DNA of 49,295 nucleotides from an uncultured Collinsella sp. (GTDB lineage: Bacteria > Actinomycetota > Coriobacteriia > Coriobacteriales > Coriobacteriaceae): NCBI GenBank assembly GCA_902464965.1, contig CABQLI010000008.1, positions 1 through 49,295 on the forward strand, written 5' to 3'. The notes under the pieces are model-generated. The model did no database searches. It was given only the letters and a program-made list of their open reading frames with translations, and was not told where the DNA came from. Positions within the stretch are counted from its first letter, which is position 1, and each line of letters starts with the position of its first letter. A program made the translations under genes and the position numbers. This document shows positions 24,963 through 32,828 of the stretch, piece by piece.

Positions 24963-25462
24963 ACTGTGCCTCCTAAACAAGCCCCTCTTAGACTTGCGTA
25001 TATAACGGAGCACCCAATTGGCTCCGTTAGGACCGGTTTGCGCGTTGCCGGCGATGACAATGCGCGATGTCTAAACGTCTCAACGCTCAGACAAACACTA
25101 TTTTACCGTTCTGGTTGGTCAGTTATTCACCTAAAGCCGCCAATGATGAAACGTTTTTTCTATCCCTGAAGACCCTTGTGCGGCATTCATACTCCCAAGC
25201 TGGGCAAACGTTTTATCAAGGTTGACTACATATCCCGGGCAGGACCGTGCCCCTCCAAAATATGCACCGTTCGCCGCCAAAAATCGACCGTTTGCGGCAC
25301 CGTGATACCACTCGGTCGTCCAAGGTGCCGACATTTGTGCGACATCCGTCTTCGTGGTGCAAAGGTGCAAGTCCAAGTGCGGCACCCCCGGTGTGCCACA
25401 TGCGGGTAAACTAGAACCTTATATAGAAACATTTGAACCCTAACCGCAGCAAAGGAGGCCCC
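24963..25462. other. 500-bp divergent intergenic region with short repeats
   Basis: No gene is supported. On the - strand two 22-23-bp direct repeats lie side by side (about 25249-25295): GCAAACGGTCGATTTTTGG and GCGAACGGTGCATATTTTGG. Two further repeats AAACGTTTTTTC (25149-25160) and AAACGTTTTATC (25208-25219) are ~59 bp apart. GTGCGGCA occurs at 25180 and 25377. These may be regulatory sites for the alcohol dehydrogenase gene, for which aldehyde or redox control is common. Confidence 0.5.
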
Positions 25463-26539
25463 ATGGCATTCGATCCCATTCAAGAGGATTGCCATCGCCT
25501 CGTTCTTGAGGCCTTGCGCCGCGACAATATCCCGCTCACCGACGGTGCCGCCGTAGAGCGTCTGATGGAACAATTCACCCGCAACCCCGCACCGCTCATC
25601 GTGCACGACCGCGACCGCGCCGGGCACCTCATTGCCAAGGTGGTCGAGGCTGTCGACTACCGCATTCCCTTTATCCCTGACGATACCCAGGCAGAGCAAG
25701 AAGAGGCAGCTGCCGAGAACATGCTCCGCGAGGCAGCCGCGCTCGACCCGACCAACTGGGACGCTCAGCGCATGCTGACCGCCCTCACCGCCGGCTCCAA
25801 CGAGGAATACGTGCAGTATCTGGTGTCCAAGTGCGACGAGGTGGAGCACGATCTGGCGCTCAAGACCGCCTCGGCGCAGGACCCCTACGAGCGCGAGGCC
25901 GCTGGCGATCTTATGCGCCGACCCTACCTGCGCTGGCTTGCCGCCCTTGCGTCACGCGCCCTCATTAGCGGCCGCTATCGCATGTCGCTCGAAGCCGCAA
26001 ACCGCAGCTTGGACTTTGCGCCCAACGACCCCGCTGGTGTCCGCCACACCGCGATGCTCGCCATGGCAAAGCTCGAATACCCCGCCGAGGAGCTCAAGCG
26101 CTTTCGCTCTGCCCACTCCGTACCCTATCTCGCGAATACCCCGCTGCGCCGCCGTCCCAAAGATGCGGAGCGTGACTTGGACCCGTGGACGCTCATCGCG
26201 CTGATGAGCGCTGCCTGGCGCGAGCTGGACTACGAGGGTGCCGAACACTACTTGCGCATCCTTGCGCGCTCGTGTCCACACGCAGCCGAAGCGCTCTACT
26301 TCCAAACCGAGTTTCCCGATGGCGTCTATGCCCGCGTCAACGTGGGTGCGGGCTCCACCGACGAGCTTGTCCTCGCGCTGTCCGAGGCGACGCCGGTACT
26401 GCAGGAGGGCCTGGGCGCCCCCGACAACGCCAGCTTTGCCGCCTGGGTCGCCACCAACGATATCGTGCGTTCCCAAATCGATGAGCGCATACTGCGGGCG
26501 GCCGAGCAGGGTTTGCCGTTTAAGGGAGGAGACCTCTAA
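25463..26539 (+). CDS. Hypothetical helical-repeat (TPR-like) protein, first of a pair
   Basis: A 358-residue soluble protein I cannot assign. It is predicted almost all helical, and segments such as DPTNWDAQRML and GRYRMSLEAANRSLDFAPND have the spacing and residues of tetratricopeptide-like helix pairs (about 85-110 and 175-235). No catalytic motif, signal peptide or membrane segment is visible. AAAGGAGG gives a strong start at MAFDPIQEDC. The stop codon overlaps the start of the next gene (TAATG), so the two proteins are made together and may form a complex. Helical-repeat proteins of this type usually act as scaffolds; function unknown. Confidence 0.75.
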   Translation: MAFDPIQEDCHRLVLEALRRDNIPLTDGAAVERLMEQFTRNPAPLIVHDRDRAGHLIAKVVEAVDYRIPFIPDDTQAEQEEAAAENMLREAAALDPTNWDAQRMLTALTAGSNEEYVQYLVSKCDEVEHDLALKTASAQDPYEREAAGDLMRRPYLRWLAALASRALISGRYRMSLEAANRSLDFAPNDPAGVRHTAMLAMAKLEYPAEELKRFRSAHSVPYLANTPLRRRPKDAERDLDPWTLIALMSAAWRELDYEGAEHYLRILARSCPHAAEALYFQTEFPDGVYARVNVGAGSTDELVLALSEATPVLQEGLGAPDNASFAAWVATNDIVRSQIDERILRAAEQGLPFKGGDL

Positions 26540-27582
26540 TGGATCCGAGCGTCTACATCCCCGCCTACCTGGAGCGCACCTATCTGGCGTCGCACCCCGA
26601 GCTCACCGATGCAGCACGCGAGCTTGTCCATAACGACGTAAGCGTCAACCCTCATAAGTATGCGCAGACCGAGCATGCCCAGGCACTGCTGTCCTATGCC
26701 GGTGTTCATCGCCACCTGCTCGACGAGCTCCATCGCATCGAGGACATGGGCAGCGACGAGGAGTTTGAGCAGACGCGCAATCACCTGTTCGACGATATGC
26801 GTGATGAGCTGCTCAAGATCGTCCGCATCGATGCGCATGTCCTCGATGCCCAGCTGCTCGCCATCATTTTGGCGGACACGCCCGTCGACGCCTGCCTGGG
26901 CGACCTGATGAAGCTCGAGGCGACCACGGCCGATTACCTGCAGCAAAGCGTGCCCGGGTTCGACATGGAAGCCCCGCACTACTGGGCCAATAATGTTTTG
27001 GCCGATGGTGTCACCGCAGCAGACCTTACCGTGAGCGAGCCGGCTCTTATCGGGTGGCTTCACACACTCGAGGCCATCTCGCAACTGTGCATGGCGAGCG
27101 CCCGCTACCGCGCTGCCGCCAACTACGCCCGCCGCGTCCTTAAGGCAGAAGGCTATCCCACCCGAGCCGCAGGCACCGTGTTGCTCGCCCTCGCTCGCCT
27201 GGAAGACCAGGACGGCTTTTTTGCCCTGGCCCACCAGCTCGAGGAAGAGATCGGGGCTGACGCGCTCGAGAACTCTCCTTGGTATCTGCTCGCCCGCACG
27301 ATTCTGCTGTTCAAAACAAACAAGATGCGCCCGGCGACACGCGCGCTGCGTGAGTTTGCCAACCGTTGCGAGGGCGGTGCGTTCTTCTTACTGAACCCCA
27401 TGTACCAGACACCGTACCTTCCCTGCCGACCCGAGCCGCGCGACCCCTGGGACCTCTCGCACCAGGCCGTTTGGGAAGCGGACGGCATTATCTCGGACAC
27501 CCCCGACTTTGCCCCCTGGGCCAATGCCTGCGAAGACGTGTCGCAGCTTGCCCAGGAATTTGCGCGCCGCTACGGTTTCTAG
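26539..27582 (+). CDS. Hypothetical helical-repeat protein, second of a pair
   Basis: A 347-residue soluble, mostly helical protein, unrecognised. The region SARYRAAANYARRVLKAEGY followed by AAGTVLLALARLEDQDG resembles a tetratricopeptide helix pair and the related region of its upstream neighbour (YRMSLEAANRSL, then AMLAMAKLEYP), so the two genes may derive from an old duplication. The C-terminus has proline-rich loops (YQTPYLPCRPEPRDPW). Translation is coupled to the upstream gene by one-base overlap. The 14-base poly-C tract and murT-gatD follow within 60 bases on the same strand, so the three may share a transcript. Confidence 0.75.
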   Translation: MDPSVYIPAYLERTYLASHPELTDAARELVHNDVSVNPHKYAQTEHAQALLSYAGVHRHLLDELHRIEDMGSDEEFEQTRNHLFDDMRDELLKIVRIDAHVLDAQLLAIILADTPVDACLGDLMKLEATTADYLQQSVPGFDMEAPHYWANNVLADGVTAADLTVSEPALIGWLHTLEAISQLCMASARYRAAANYARRVLKAEGYPTRAAGTVLLALARLEDQDGFFALAHQLEEEIGADALENSPWYLLARTILLFKTNKMRPATRALREFANRCEGGAFFLLNPMYQTPYLPCRPEPRDPWDLSHQAVWEADGIISDTPDFAPWANACEDVSQLAQEFARRYGF

Positions 27583-27592
27583 CGGTGCGATT

Positions 27593-27606
27593 CCCCCCCC
27601 CCCCCC
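27593..27606 (+). repeat. 14-base poly-C tract upstream of murT-gatD
   Basis: A run of fourteen C bases lies 11 bases after the previous stop and 31 bases before the murT-gatD start. Homopolymers of this length are prone to slippage. Here it is outside a coding region, so length changes would alter leader or promoter spacing rather than reading frame. Confidence 0.9.
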
Positions 27607-27636
27607 GACTATGTCATCTACGTTAGGAACGGCTTC

Positions 27637-29811
27637 ATGAATCTCCGCTCATCTCTCGCCTGCACCTCGAGCGATATCGCCCGCTGGGGGCTGCGCTCTG
27701 TCCTTAAGCGCCAGGGCGGCGTACTCCCCGGCCGTATCGCCATGAAGATCGACCCCGAGCTGCTAAGCAACCTCGCGAGCCTGGTCGACCGCAGTGTGGT
27801 GATTACCGGCACCAACGGCAAGACCACCACCTCCAACCTCATCGCCGACGCCGTTGCCGCCAGCGGCGCCACCGTGGTATGCAACCGCGCCGGCAACAAT
27901 ATGGAGCCTGGTGTGGTAGGTGCTCTGCTCGAGGCCCGCGGCGGCCTTAAGCACGCTGACAGCGGCAAGCGCGTGGGCGTTTTTGAATGCGATGAGCTCT
28001 ACACCGTGCGCGTTCTGCCCAAGCTCAAGCCGACGTACTTTGTGCTGCTCAACCTGTTCCGCGACCAGCTGGATCGCTATGGCGAGATCGATCACACCCA
28101 GGAGGTCATCGCCCATGCGTTGGAGCTCTCGCCGACAACAACGCTTATCTACAACGCCGACGACCCGCTGTGCGCCTCGATTGCCGCGCGCGTTCCCAAC
28201 GCGAGTATTGCCTTTGGCATCGACGGCGCCACCAACACCGAGTCCGACCGTATTAGCGACTCACGTTTTTGCTCACAGTGCAACGCGCCGCTGGAGTATG
28301 ACTACGTGCAATACGGCCAGCTCGGCGCCTACCATTGCCCCTCGTGCGGCTGGGCCCGCCCTGCGCTTGTCCGTCGCGTGACGGGCGTGGAGCTCGGCTG
28401 CGACGGCTATGGTTTTGACCTGGTGTTTGGATCTGATTCCAGCGCGCCAGCCGCACACATCGTCACGCGTTACAACGGCCTGTACATGGTCTACAACGTT
28501 GCCGCTGCATTCTTTGCCGCACATGAGTTAGGCGTGGATACGGCGCACCTGCAGCCCACGCTCGATGCCTACGTCCCCGCCGGCGGACGCATGGGCCGCT
28601 GGGATATCGCCGGCCGCACCGTCGAGGCCAACCTGGCTAAGAATCCCGTAGGCTTCGATCGACAAATCCAGTCCATCAAGACGGCAGGCGGCAGACTCTG
28701 CGCTTTCTTCCTCAACGATAACGATGCCGACGGCCACGATGTATCGTGGATCTACGACGTCGACTTTGAGCGCATCGCCGACACGCCGGGTCTTGTCGCC
28801 TTTGCCGGAGGCACGCGCGCGCACGACATGCAGGTGCGCCTCAAGTACGCCGGCATCGATGCCGCGATTATCTCGGACGTCGCGCAGGCAATTGGCGCCG
28901 TGGCAGACGAGGCCGCCGATGACACCTTCTACGCCGTCGCCAACTACACGGCCTTCCCGCCGCTGGTCAAGGAGCTCGACGGGCTGAAAGGCGCCACCGC
29001 CGACGCTGTTGCTGGGCGCGCCGTAGCCCGTGCCGACGGCAGCGCTCTTCCTGTCGGTATCGCGCCAGTCGAGCTTTCGCGCCCGCTGCGCATCGTCTAC
29101 CTGTATCCCGATGCCCTTAACCTCTACGGCGACGGCAATGTTATCGCGCTCGAGCGCCGTTGCGCCTGGCGTGGCATTCCCGCGCGTGTAGACGAGGTCC
29201 GTATGGGCGAGTCGCTCGATCTCACCGACGCCGACATCGTCATGATGGGCGGTGGCTCTGACCGCGACCAGCTAGCCGTGGCACACGAGCTGCTCGCCCA
29301 AAAAGACAAGGTCGCGGCCTATGTTGAGGACGGCGGCACACTGCTTGCCATCTGTGGCAGCTATCAGTTGCTCGGCCGTTCGTACTATATGGGCGAGGAT
29401 CGCATCGAGGGTCTGGGGGTCATTGCCGCCGAAACCGTACGCGGCTCCGATCGCCTGATCGGCAACGTCGCCGTCAGGACCGACCTGGCACCCGAGCCCT
29501 TTGTGGGATTCGAGAACCACGGCGGCCGCACCCTGCTCGATGCAGAGGCCAAGCCGCTCGGAACGTCCGTCGTCACGGGCACCGGCAACAACGGCGATGA
29601 TGGCCTTGAGGGTCTGATCTACAAGGGCGTCATCGGCACGTACCTGCACGGGCCGGCGCTGCCCAAGAACCCCGAACTCGCCGACTGGCTGATCGCGCAC
29701 GCCCTCGAGCGCCGCGGCGATGCGCAGGCCACAGCCCTGCTGCCGCTCAAACCCCTCGACGACACCTACGAGCACGCCGCCCACGACGCCGCCATGAAGC
29801 TCCTCCCCTAA
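27637..29811 (+). CDS. murT-gatD: Fused MurT-GatD lipid II isoglutaminyl synthase
   Basis: A 724-residue single chain combining both subunits of the enzyme that amidates D-glutamate of lipid II to D-isoglutamine. Residues ~1-460 are MurT, a Mur-ligase-like protein: P-loop GTNGKTTT (58-65), a four-cysteine zinc ribbon (C212, C215, C234, C237) and a DNDADGHDVSWIYD segment. Residues ~482-700 are GatD, a class I glutamine amidotransferase with nucleophile C573 (LLAICGSYQLLG) and H671 (YLHGPA). A ~25-residue linker joins them. Characterised systems use two adjacent genes, so the fusion is noteworthy. AGGA precedes the start. A nine-codon frame from 27611 overlaps the start codon as ATGA. The enzyme acts at the inner membrane face on lipid-linked precursor. 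Confidence 0.93.
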   Translation: MNLRSSLACTSSDIARWGLRSVLKRQGGVLPGRIAMKIDPELLSNLASLVDRSVVITGTNGKTTTSNLIADAVAASGATVVCNRAGNNMEPGVVGALLEARGGLKHADSGKRVGVFECDELYTVRVLPKLKPTYFVLLNLFRDQLDRYGEIDHTQEVIAHALELSPTTTLIYNADDPLCASIAARVPNASIAFGIDGATNTESDRISDSRFCSQCNAPLEYDYVQYGQLGAYHCPSCGWARPALVRRVTGVELGCDGYGFDLVFGSDSSAPAAHIVTRYNGLYMVYNVAAAFFAAHELGVDTAHLQPTLDAYVPAGGRMGRWDIAGRTVEANLAKNPVGFDRQIQSIKTAGGRLCAFFLNDNDADGHDVSWIYDVDFERIADTPGLVAFAGGTRAHDMQVRLKYAGIDAAIISDVAQAIGAVADEAADDTFYAVANYTAFPPLVKELDGLKGATADAVAGRAVARADGSALPVGIAPVELSRPLRIVYLYPDALNLYGDGNVIALERRCAWRGIPARVDEVRMGESLDLTDADIVMMGGGSDRDQLAVAHELLAQKDKVAAYVEDGGTLLAICGSYQLLGRSYYMGEDRIEGLGVIAAETVRGSDRLIGNVAVRTDLAPEPFVGFENHGGRTLLDAEAKPLGTSVVTGTGNNGDDGLEGLIYKGVIGTYLHGPALPKNPELADWLIAHALERRGDAQATALLPLKPLDDTYEHAAHDAAMKLLP

Positions 29812-29817
29812 CGCCCC

Positions 29818-29855
29818 AACCGCCACAAAGGGATAGACACCTTTGTGGCGGTTTT
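29818..29855 (+). terminator. Terminator of murT-gatD
   Basis: A perfect stem AACCGCCACAAAGG / CCTTTGTGGCGGTT followed by TT, seven bases after the stop. The right arm CCTTTGTGGCGGTTTT recurs at 29958-29973 with one change, flanking the inverted repeat listed next. Confidence 0.88.
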
Positions 29856-29874
29856 GACCCGTCCCAACGGTTTG

Positions 29875-29929
29875 TCTCAATCTGTAACAGATAGAGCCGA
29901 TTTGCCCGCCCAGATGTTACAGATTGAGA
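29875..29929. repeat. 15-bp perfect inverted repeat with 25-base loop
   Basis: Arms TCTCAATCTGTAACA (29875-29889) and its exact complement (29915-29929) flank 25 bases. It has no U-tract. It is enclosed by a near-perfect 16-bp direct repeat (29840-29855 and 29958-29973), as if a ~100-bp segment were inserted or the terminator arm duplicated. Confidence 0.75.
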
Positions 29930-29990
29930 TATTTGAAAATCGGAATAGAAGCCTACTCCTTTGTGGTGGTTTTTCAGTTTGCCAACGATA

Positions 29991-30019
29991 TGTGAACGGC
30001 TAAAAAAGTCTGCTATACT
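29991..30019 (+). promoter_or_regulatory. Promoter of tRNA-Glu
   Basis: A good -10 TATACT (30014-30019) lies 10 bases before the tRNA, with a weak -35 (TGTGAA, 29991-29996) at 17 bases spacing. Confidence 0.6.
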
Positions 30020-30029
30020 CTTTCCCGCT

Positions 30030-30106
30030 GTCCCCATCGTCTAGCGGCCAAGGACGCCACCCTTTCAAGGTGGATATCGCGGGTTCGAATCCCGCTGGGG
30101 GCACCA
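30030..30106 (+). tRNA. tRNA-Glu (anticodon UUC)
   Basis: The cloverleaf folds with acceptor GTCCCCA pairing TGGGGGC, anticodon stem CCACC/GGTGG around the loop CTTTCAA (anticodon TTC), and T-arm CGGGTTCGAATCCCG. The CCA end is encoded at 30104-30106. A hairpin terminator follows 12 bases later. The last ~18 bases of the gene plus terminator are repeated 188 bp downstream. Confidence 0.95.
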
Positions 30107-30117
30107 TTTGAATTGAA

Positions 30118-30152
30118 GAGCCCGTTACCCTCGCGGTAGCGGGCTTTTTGCT
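30118..30152 (+). terminator. Terminator of tRNA-Glu
   Basis: Stem AGCCCGTTACC with GGTAGCGGGCT (one U-G pair), loop CTCG, then TTTT. Confidence 0.88.
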
Positions 30153-30305
30153 ACCCATGCGCCGGGATTCGAACCCGACAGGGTGCGGAGCTGAGGAAAC
30201 GCGAAGCGTTTTCCAGCGCAGCACGCAAGGAGCGAAGCGACGCGGCGAAAGCGGGCGGCGTCAGCCGCACGCGGACATCCCGCTGGGGGCACCATTTAAA
30301 TCGAG

Positions 30306-30337
30306 AAGCCCGTTGCCCTCGCGGCGACGGGCTTTTT
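30306..30337 (+). terminator. Second copy of the tRNA-Glu terminator
   Basis: Stem AGCCCGTTGCC with GGCGACGGGCT, loop CTCG, then TTTTTT. Compared with the first copy, paired bases have changed together (A-T to G-C, U-G to U-A), which suggests selection for the fold. Confidence 0.8.
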
Positions 30338-30398
30338 TCTTCCCCAACGCCGGGATTCGAACCCCGAGGGCATTAAATCACACTGTCGTCCAAGGGCC

Positions 30399-30619
30399 TG
30401 TGGGCAAAAAATAGCAAATATGAGTACTGTTACCAATTTAGTAACAGCGATTTCATGCCATCAGAAGGCGATTTAGACGCCAGGGGTCCTACGGCGGAAG
30501 AATTGCAGGCGTTTATCAGCTATGTACTTGGACATATGTTGCGTAACAACCCATATTTTGTAAATAGATAATGCTACAGGACTTGTGACAGTACTCATAT
30601 TTGACGTTTTTTGTCCACA
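30399..30619. repeat. 221-bp MITE-like element with 35-bp inverted ends
   Basis: The left end (30399-30433, TGTGGGCAAAAAATAG...) and the complement of the right end (30585-30619, TGTGGACAAAAAACGT...) agree at 30 of 35 positions, with an uninterrupted 16-base match CAAATATGAGTACTGT. The interior can encode a 38-residue peptide from 30455 to 30571 (MPSEGDLDARGPTAEEL...), not supported by a ribosome site. The structure fits a non-autonomous transposable repeat or a conserved folded RNA/DNA element. Confidence 0.75.
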
Positions 30620-30680
30620 ACCCTTTATACCTAGGCAAGTCGGCGGCAAAACGGGCTTCAAAGCGTCCTTCGCAAACAAA

Positions 30681-30712
30681 AACCGGGGCCCGCATGATGC
30701 GGACCCCGGCTC
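30681..30712 (-). terminator. Terminator of glnN
   Basis: On the - strand the stem GCCGGGGTCCGCAT / ATGCGGGCCCCGG (one wobble pair) runs into TTTTTG, 30 bases after the glnN stop. Confidence 0.92.
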
Positions 30713-30740
30713 AATACCGTAACGATATGTCAGTTACGCT

Positions 30741-32828
30741 CTACACGTAGAACAGGATGTCGTCGTAGGTCGGGACCGGCCAGTAGTCGGCAGCCACGAT
30801 CTCCTCCATGGCATCCACGGCGGCGCGCAGCGAATCCATAGCGGGAACGACCTCGTGCGCGTACACGTTGGCCTGCTCCTGGCCATCGAGAGACTCGGCC
30901 TTCTGATGCACGGCGTCGAGCGCCTTGATGGAGTCGTTGATGGCGGTGATACCGTTGCAGAGCTTGTTGAGCGTGTTCTGCTCGCACTGCATGGCAGCCT
31001 CAGCACCGGCGGCACGAATAGTCTCAAGGCCCTTAGCGACCTTGGTGGCATAGGCGGTAATGACCGGGCGATAGGTACGACGCGCCTCGCGAACCATCGT
31101 GGTGGCCTCGATGTTCATGAGCTTGTTGTACTTCTCGAGCTTGCAGTCGTAGCGGCACTGGGCCTCGGCCTTGGTCAGGACACCCGTCTCCTCAAAGAGT
31201 GCGATGGCCTTATCGGAAACAAAGGCGGGCAGGGCGTCGGCCGTGGTCTTGTTGTTGGCGAGGCCGCGCTTCTCGGCCTCGACGGGCCACTCATCGGAGT
31301 AGCCGTCACCGGAGAACAGGATGCGCTGGTGGTCGGTCAGGACCTTCTTGCAGTACTCGAGCGCAGCGTCCTGGAACTCATCCTCGGGCGTACCCTCAAG
31401 CGCGTCGGCGAAGGACTTGAGTGACTTGGCCACGGCGGCATCGAGCACCAAGTTGGAGTCGGAGACGTTCTGCTCGGAGCCGCAGGCACGGAACTCAAAC
31501 TTGTTGCCGGTGAAGGCAAACGGGGAGGTGCGGTTGCGGTCGGTGTTGTCCTGCATCAGCTTGGGCAGGGTATCGGCGCCCAGGTCGAGCACGCCGCGCG
31601 TGGCATGGACGGAAGCCTTGCCGTCGATGATCTTCTCGACGACCTCGGTAAGCTGGTCGCCCAGGAAGATGGACATAATCGCCGGAGGAGCCTCGTTGGC
31701 GCCCAGACGATGATCGTTGCCGGCCGAGGCAACGGAGGCACGCAAGAGCTCCTGATAGTTATCGACGGCCTCGATCACCGCGGTGAGGAAGACGATGAAC
31801 TGCAGGTTGTCGAGCGGGGTGTCGCCCGGATCGAGCAGATTCTCGGACTCGGTGCCAAGCGACCAGTTGTTGTGCTTGCCCGAACCGTTGATGCCCTCGA
31901 AGGGCTTCTCGTGTAGCAGGCAGACCAAGTCGTGGCGGGAGGCGATGAGCTTCATCTTCTCCATCATGACCAGATTCTGGTCGATGGCCTCGTTGACCTC
32001 GCCATAGACCGGTGCGAGCTCATGCTGGCAGGGAGCGACCTCGTTGTGCTTGGTCTTGGCGGGAATGCCGAGCGCCCACAGCTCATCGTCCAGGTCCTTC
32101 ATGTAGGCCGAGACGGTGGGGCGGATAGCGCCAAAGTAGTGCTCCTCGAGCTCCTGGCCCTTGCAGGGGGCAGCACCGAAGAGGGTGCGGCCGGTGATGA
32201 CCAGGTCCCTGCGCTTGCGGTAAGCGTCCTTCTTGATCAGGAAGTACTCCTGCTCATCGCCCACGGAAGGAACGACCTTCTTGGGGGTCTTGCCAAACAG
32301 CGCCAAAACACGCTTGGACTCACGCGAGAGTGCGGTCATGGAGCGCAGCAGCGGGGTCTTCTTGTCCAGGGCCTCGCCCGTGTAGGAGCAGAAAGCCGTG
32401 GGGATGCACAGGACATCGTCCTTGATAAAGGCGGGGCTAGTGGGATCCCAAGCGGTGTAGCCACGGGCCTCGAAGGTGGCACGCAGGCCGCCGTTGGGGA
32501 AGCTGGAGGCGTCCGGCTCGCCCTGGATGAGGTTCTTGCCCGTAAACTTGGTAATGGCGGTGCCGTCGTGGTTGGGCTCGAGGAAGCTATCGTGCTTCTC
32601 GGAAGTAATGCCCGAAAGCGGCTGGAACCAGTGCGCGTAGTGTGTAGCGCCCTTGGAGATGGCCCAGACCTTCATAGCGTGGGCAACAGCGTTGGCCACA
32701 TCCAGGTCGAGCGGCTCACCGTCCTCGAGGGTTGCAGCAAGGCGCTTCCAAATGTCCTTGGGGAGGTAGTCCTTCATGACTTCCTCCGAGAACACCATGG
32801 TCCCGAAGCGGTCAGTAAGTTCGGCCAT
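30741..32828 (-). CDS. glnN: Glutamine synthetase type III
   Basis: A 695-residue glutamine synthetase of the GSIII class, which makes glutamine from glutamate, ammonia and ATP. The length alone separates it from GSI (~450 residues). Signature segments include FYDQEYFL-like GDEQEYFLI, the substrate-site NGSGKHNNWSLGTE, and the GSIII N-terminus FGTMVFSEEVMKDYLPK. A coiled-coil-like C-terminal domain follows the catalytic core. The start at MAELTDRFG follows AAGGGAG; an upstream ATG adds 21 residues without support. It is monocistronic, with its own terminator, and a 426-bp upstream region that carries possible regulatory inverted repeats. It is the main ammonia-assimilation enzyme seen in this window. 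Confidence 0.95.
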   Translation of the reverse strand: MAELTDRFGTMVFSEEVMKDYLPKDIWKRLAATLEDGEPLDLDVANAVAHAMKVWAISKGATHYAHWFQPLSGITSEKHDSFLEPNHDGTAITKFTGKNLIQGEPDASSFPNGGLRATFEARGYTAWDPTSPAFIKDDVLCIPTAFCSYTGEALDKKTPLLRSMTALSRESKRVLALFGKTPKKVVPSVGDEQEYFLIKKDAYRKRRDLVITGRTLFGAAPCKGQELEEHYFGAIRPTVSAYMKDLDDELWALGIPAKTKHNEVAPCQHELAPVYGEVNEAIDQNLVMMEKMKLIASRHDLVCLLHEKPFEGINGSGKHNNWSLGTESENLLDPGDTPLDNLQFIVFLTAVIEAVDNYQELLRASVASAGNDHRLGANEAPPAIMSIFLGDQLTEVVEKIIDGKASVHATRGVLDLGADTLPKLMQDNTDRNRTSPFAFTGNKFEFRACGSEQNVSDSNLVLDAAVAKSLKSFADALEGTPEDEFQDAALEYCKKVLTDHQRILFSGDGYSDEWPVEAEKRGLANNKTTADALPAFVSDKAIALFEETGVLTKAEAQCRYDCKLEKYNKLMNIEATTMVREARRTYRPVITAYATKVAKGLETIRAAGAEAAMQCEQNTLNKLCNGITAINDSIKALDAVHQKAESLDGQEQANVYAHEVVPAMDSLRAAVDAMEEIVAADYWPVPTYDDILFYV

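Larger units (their letters stand above)
30089..30364. repeat. 188-bp-period tandem duplication of the tRNA-Glu 3' end
   Basis: The 21-base sequence starting ATCCCGCTGGGGGCACC occurs at 30089-30109 (inside the tRNA) and 30277-30297. Each copy is followed by a related terminator hairpin and by the 16-mer GCCGGGATTCGAACCC (30161-30176 and 30349-30364), which is the complement of a tRNA T-arm. All three pairs are offset by exactly 188 bases. The two terminator stems differ at paired positions but both still fold. The filler 30177-30276 holds a small hairpin (GGAAACGC ... GCGTTTTCC) and has no gene. Confidence 0.85.

Noticed and set aside
30455..30571. 38-codon frame inside the 221-bp inverted-ended element
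   Set aside because: No ribosome-binding site and no similarity; kept only as a remark in the element entry.
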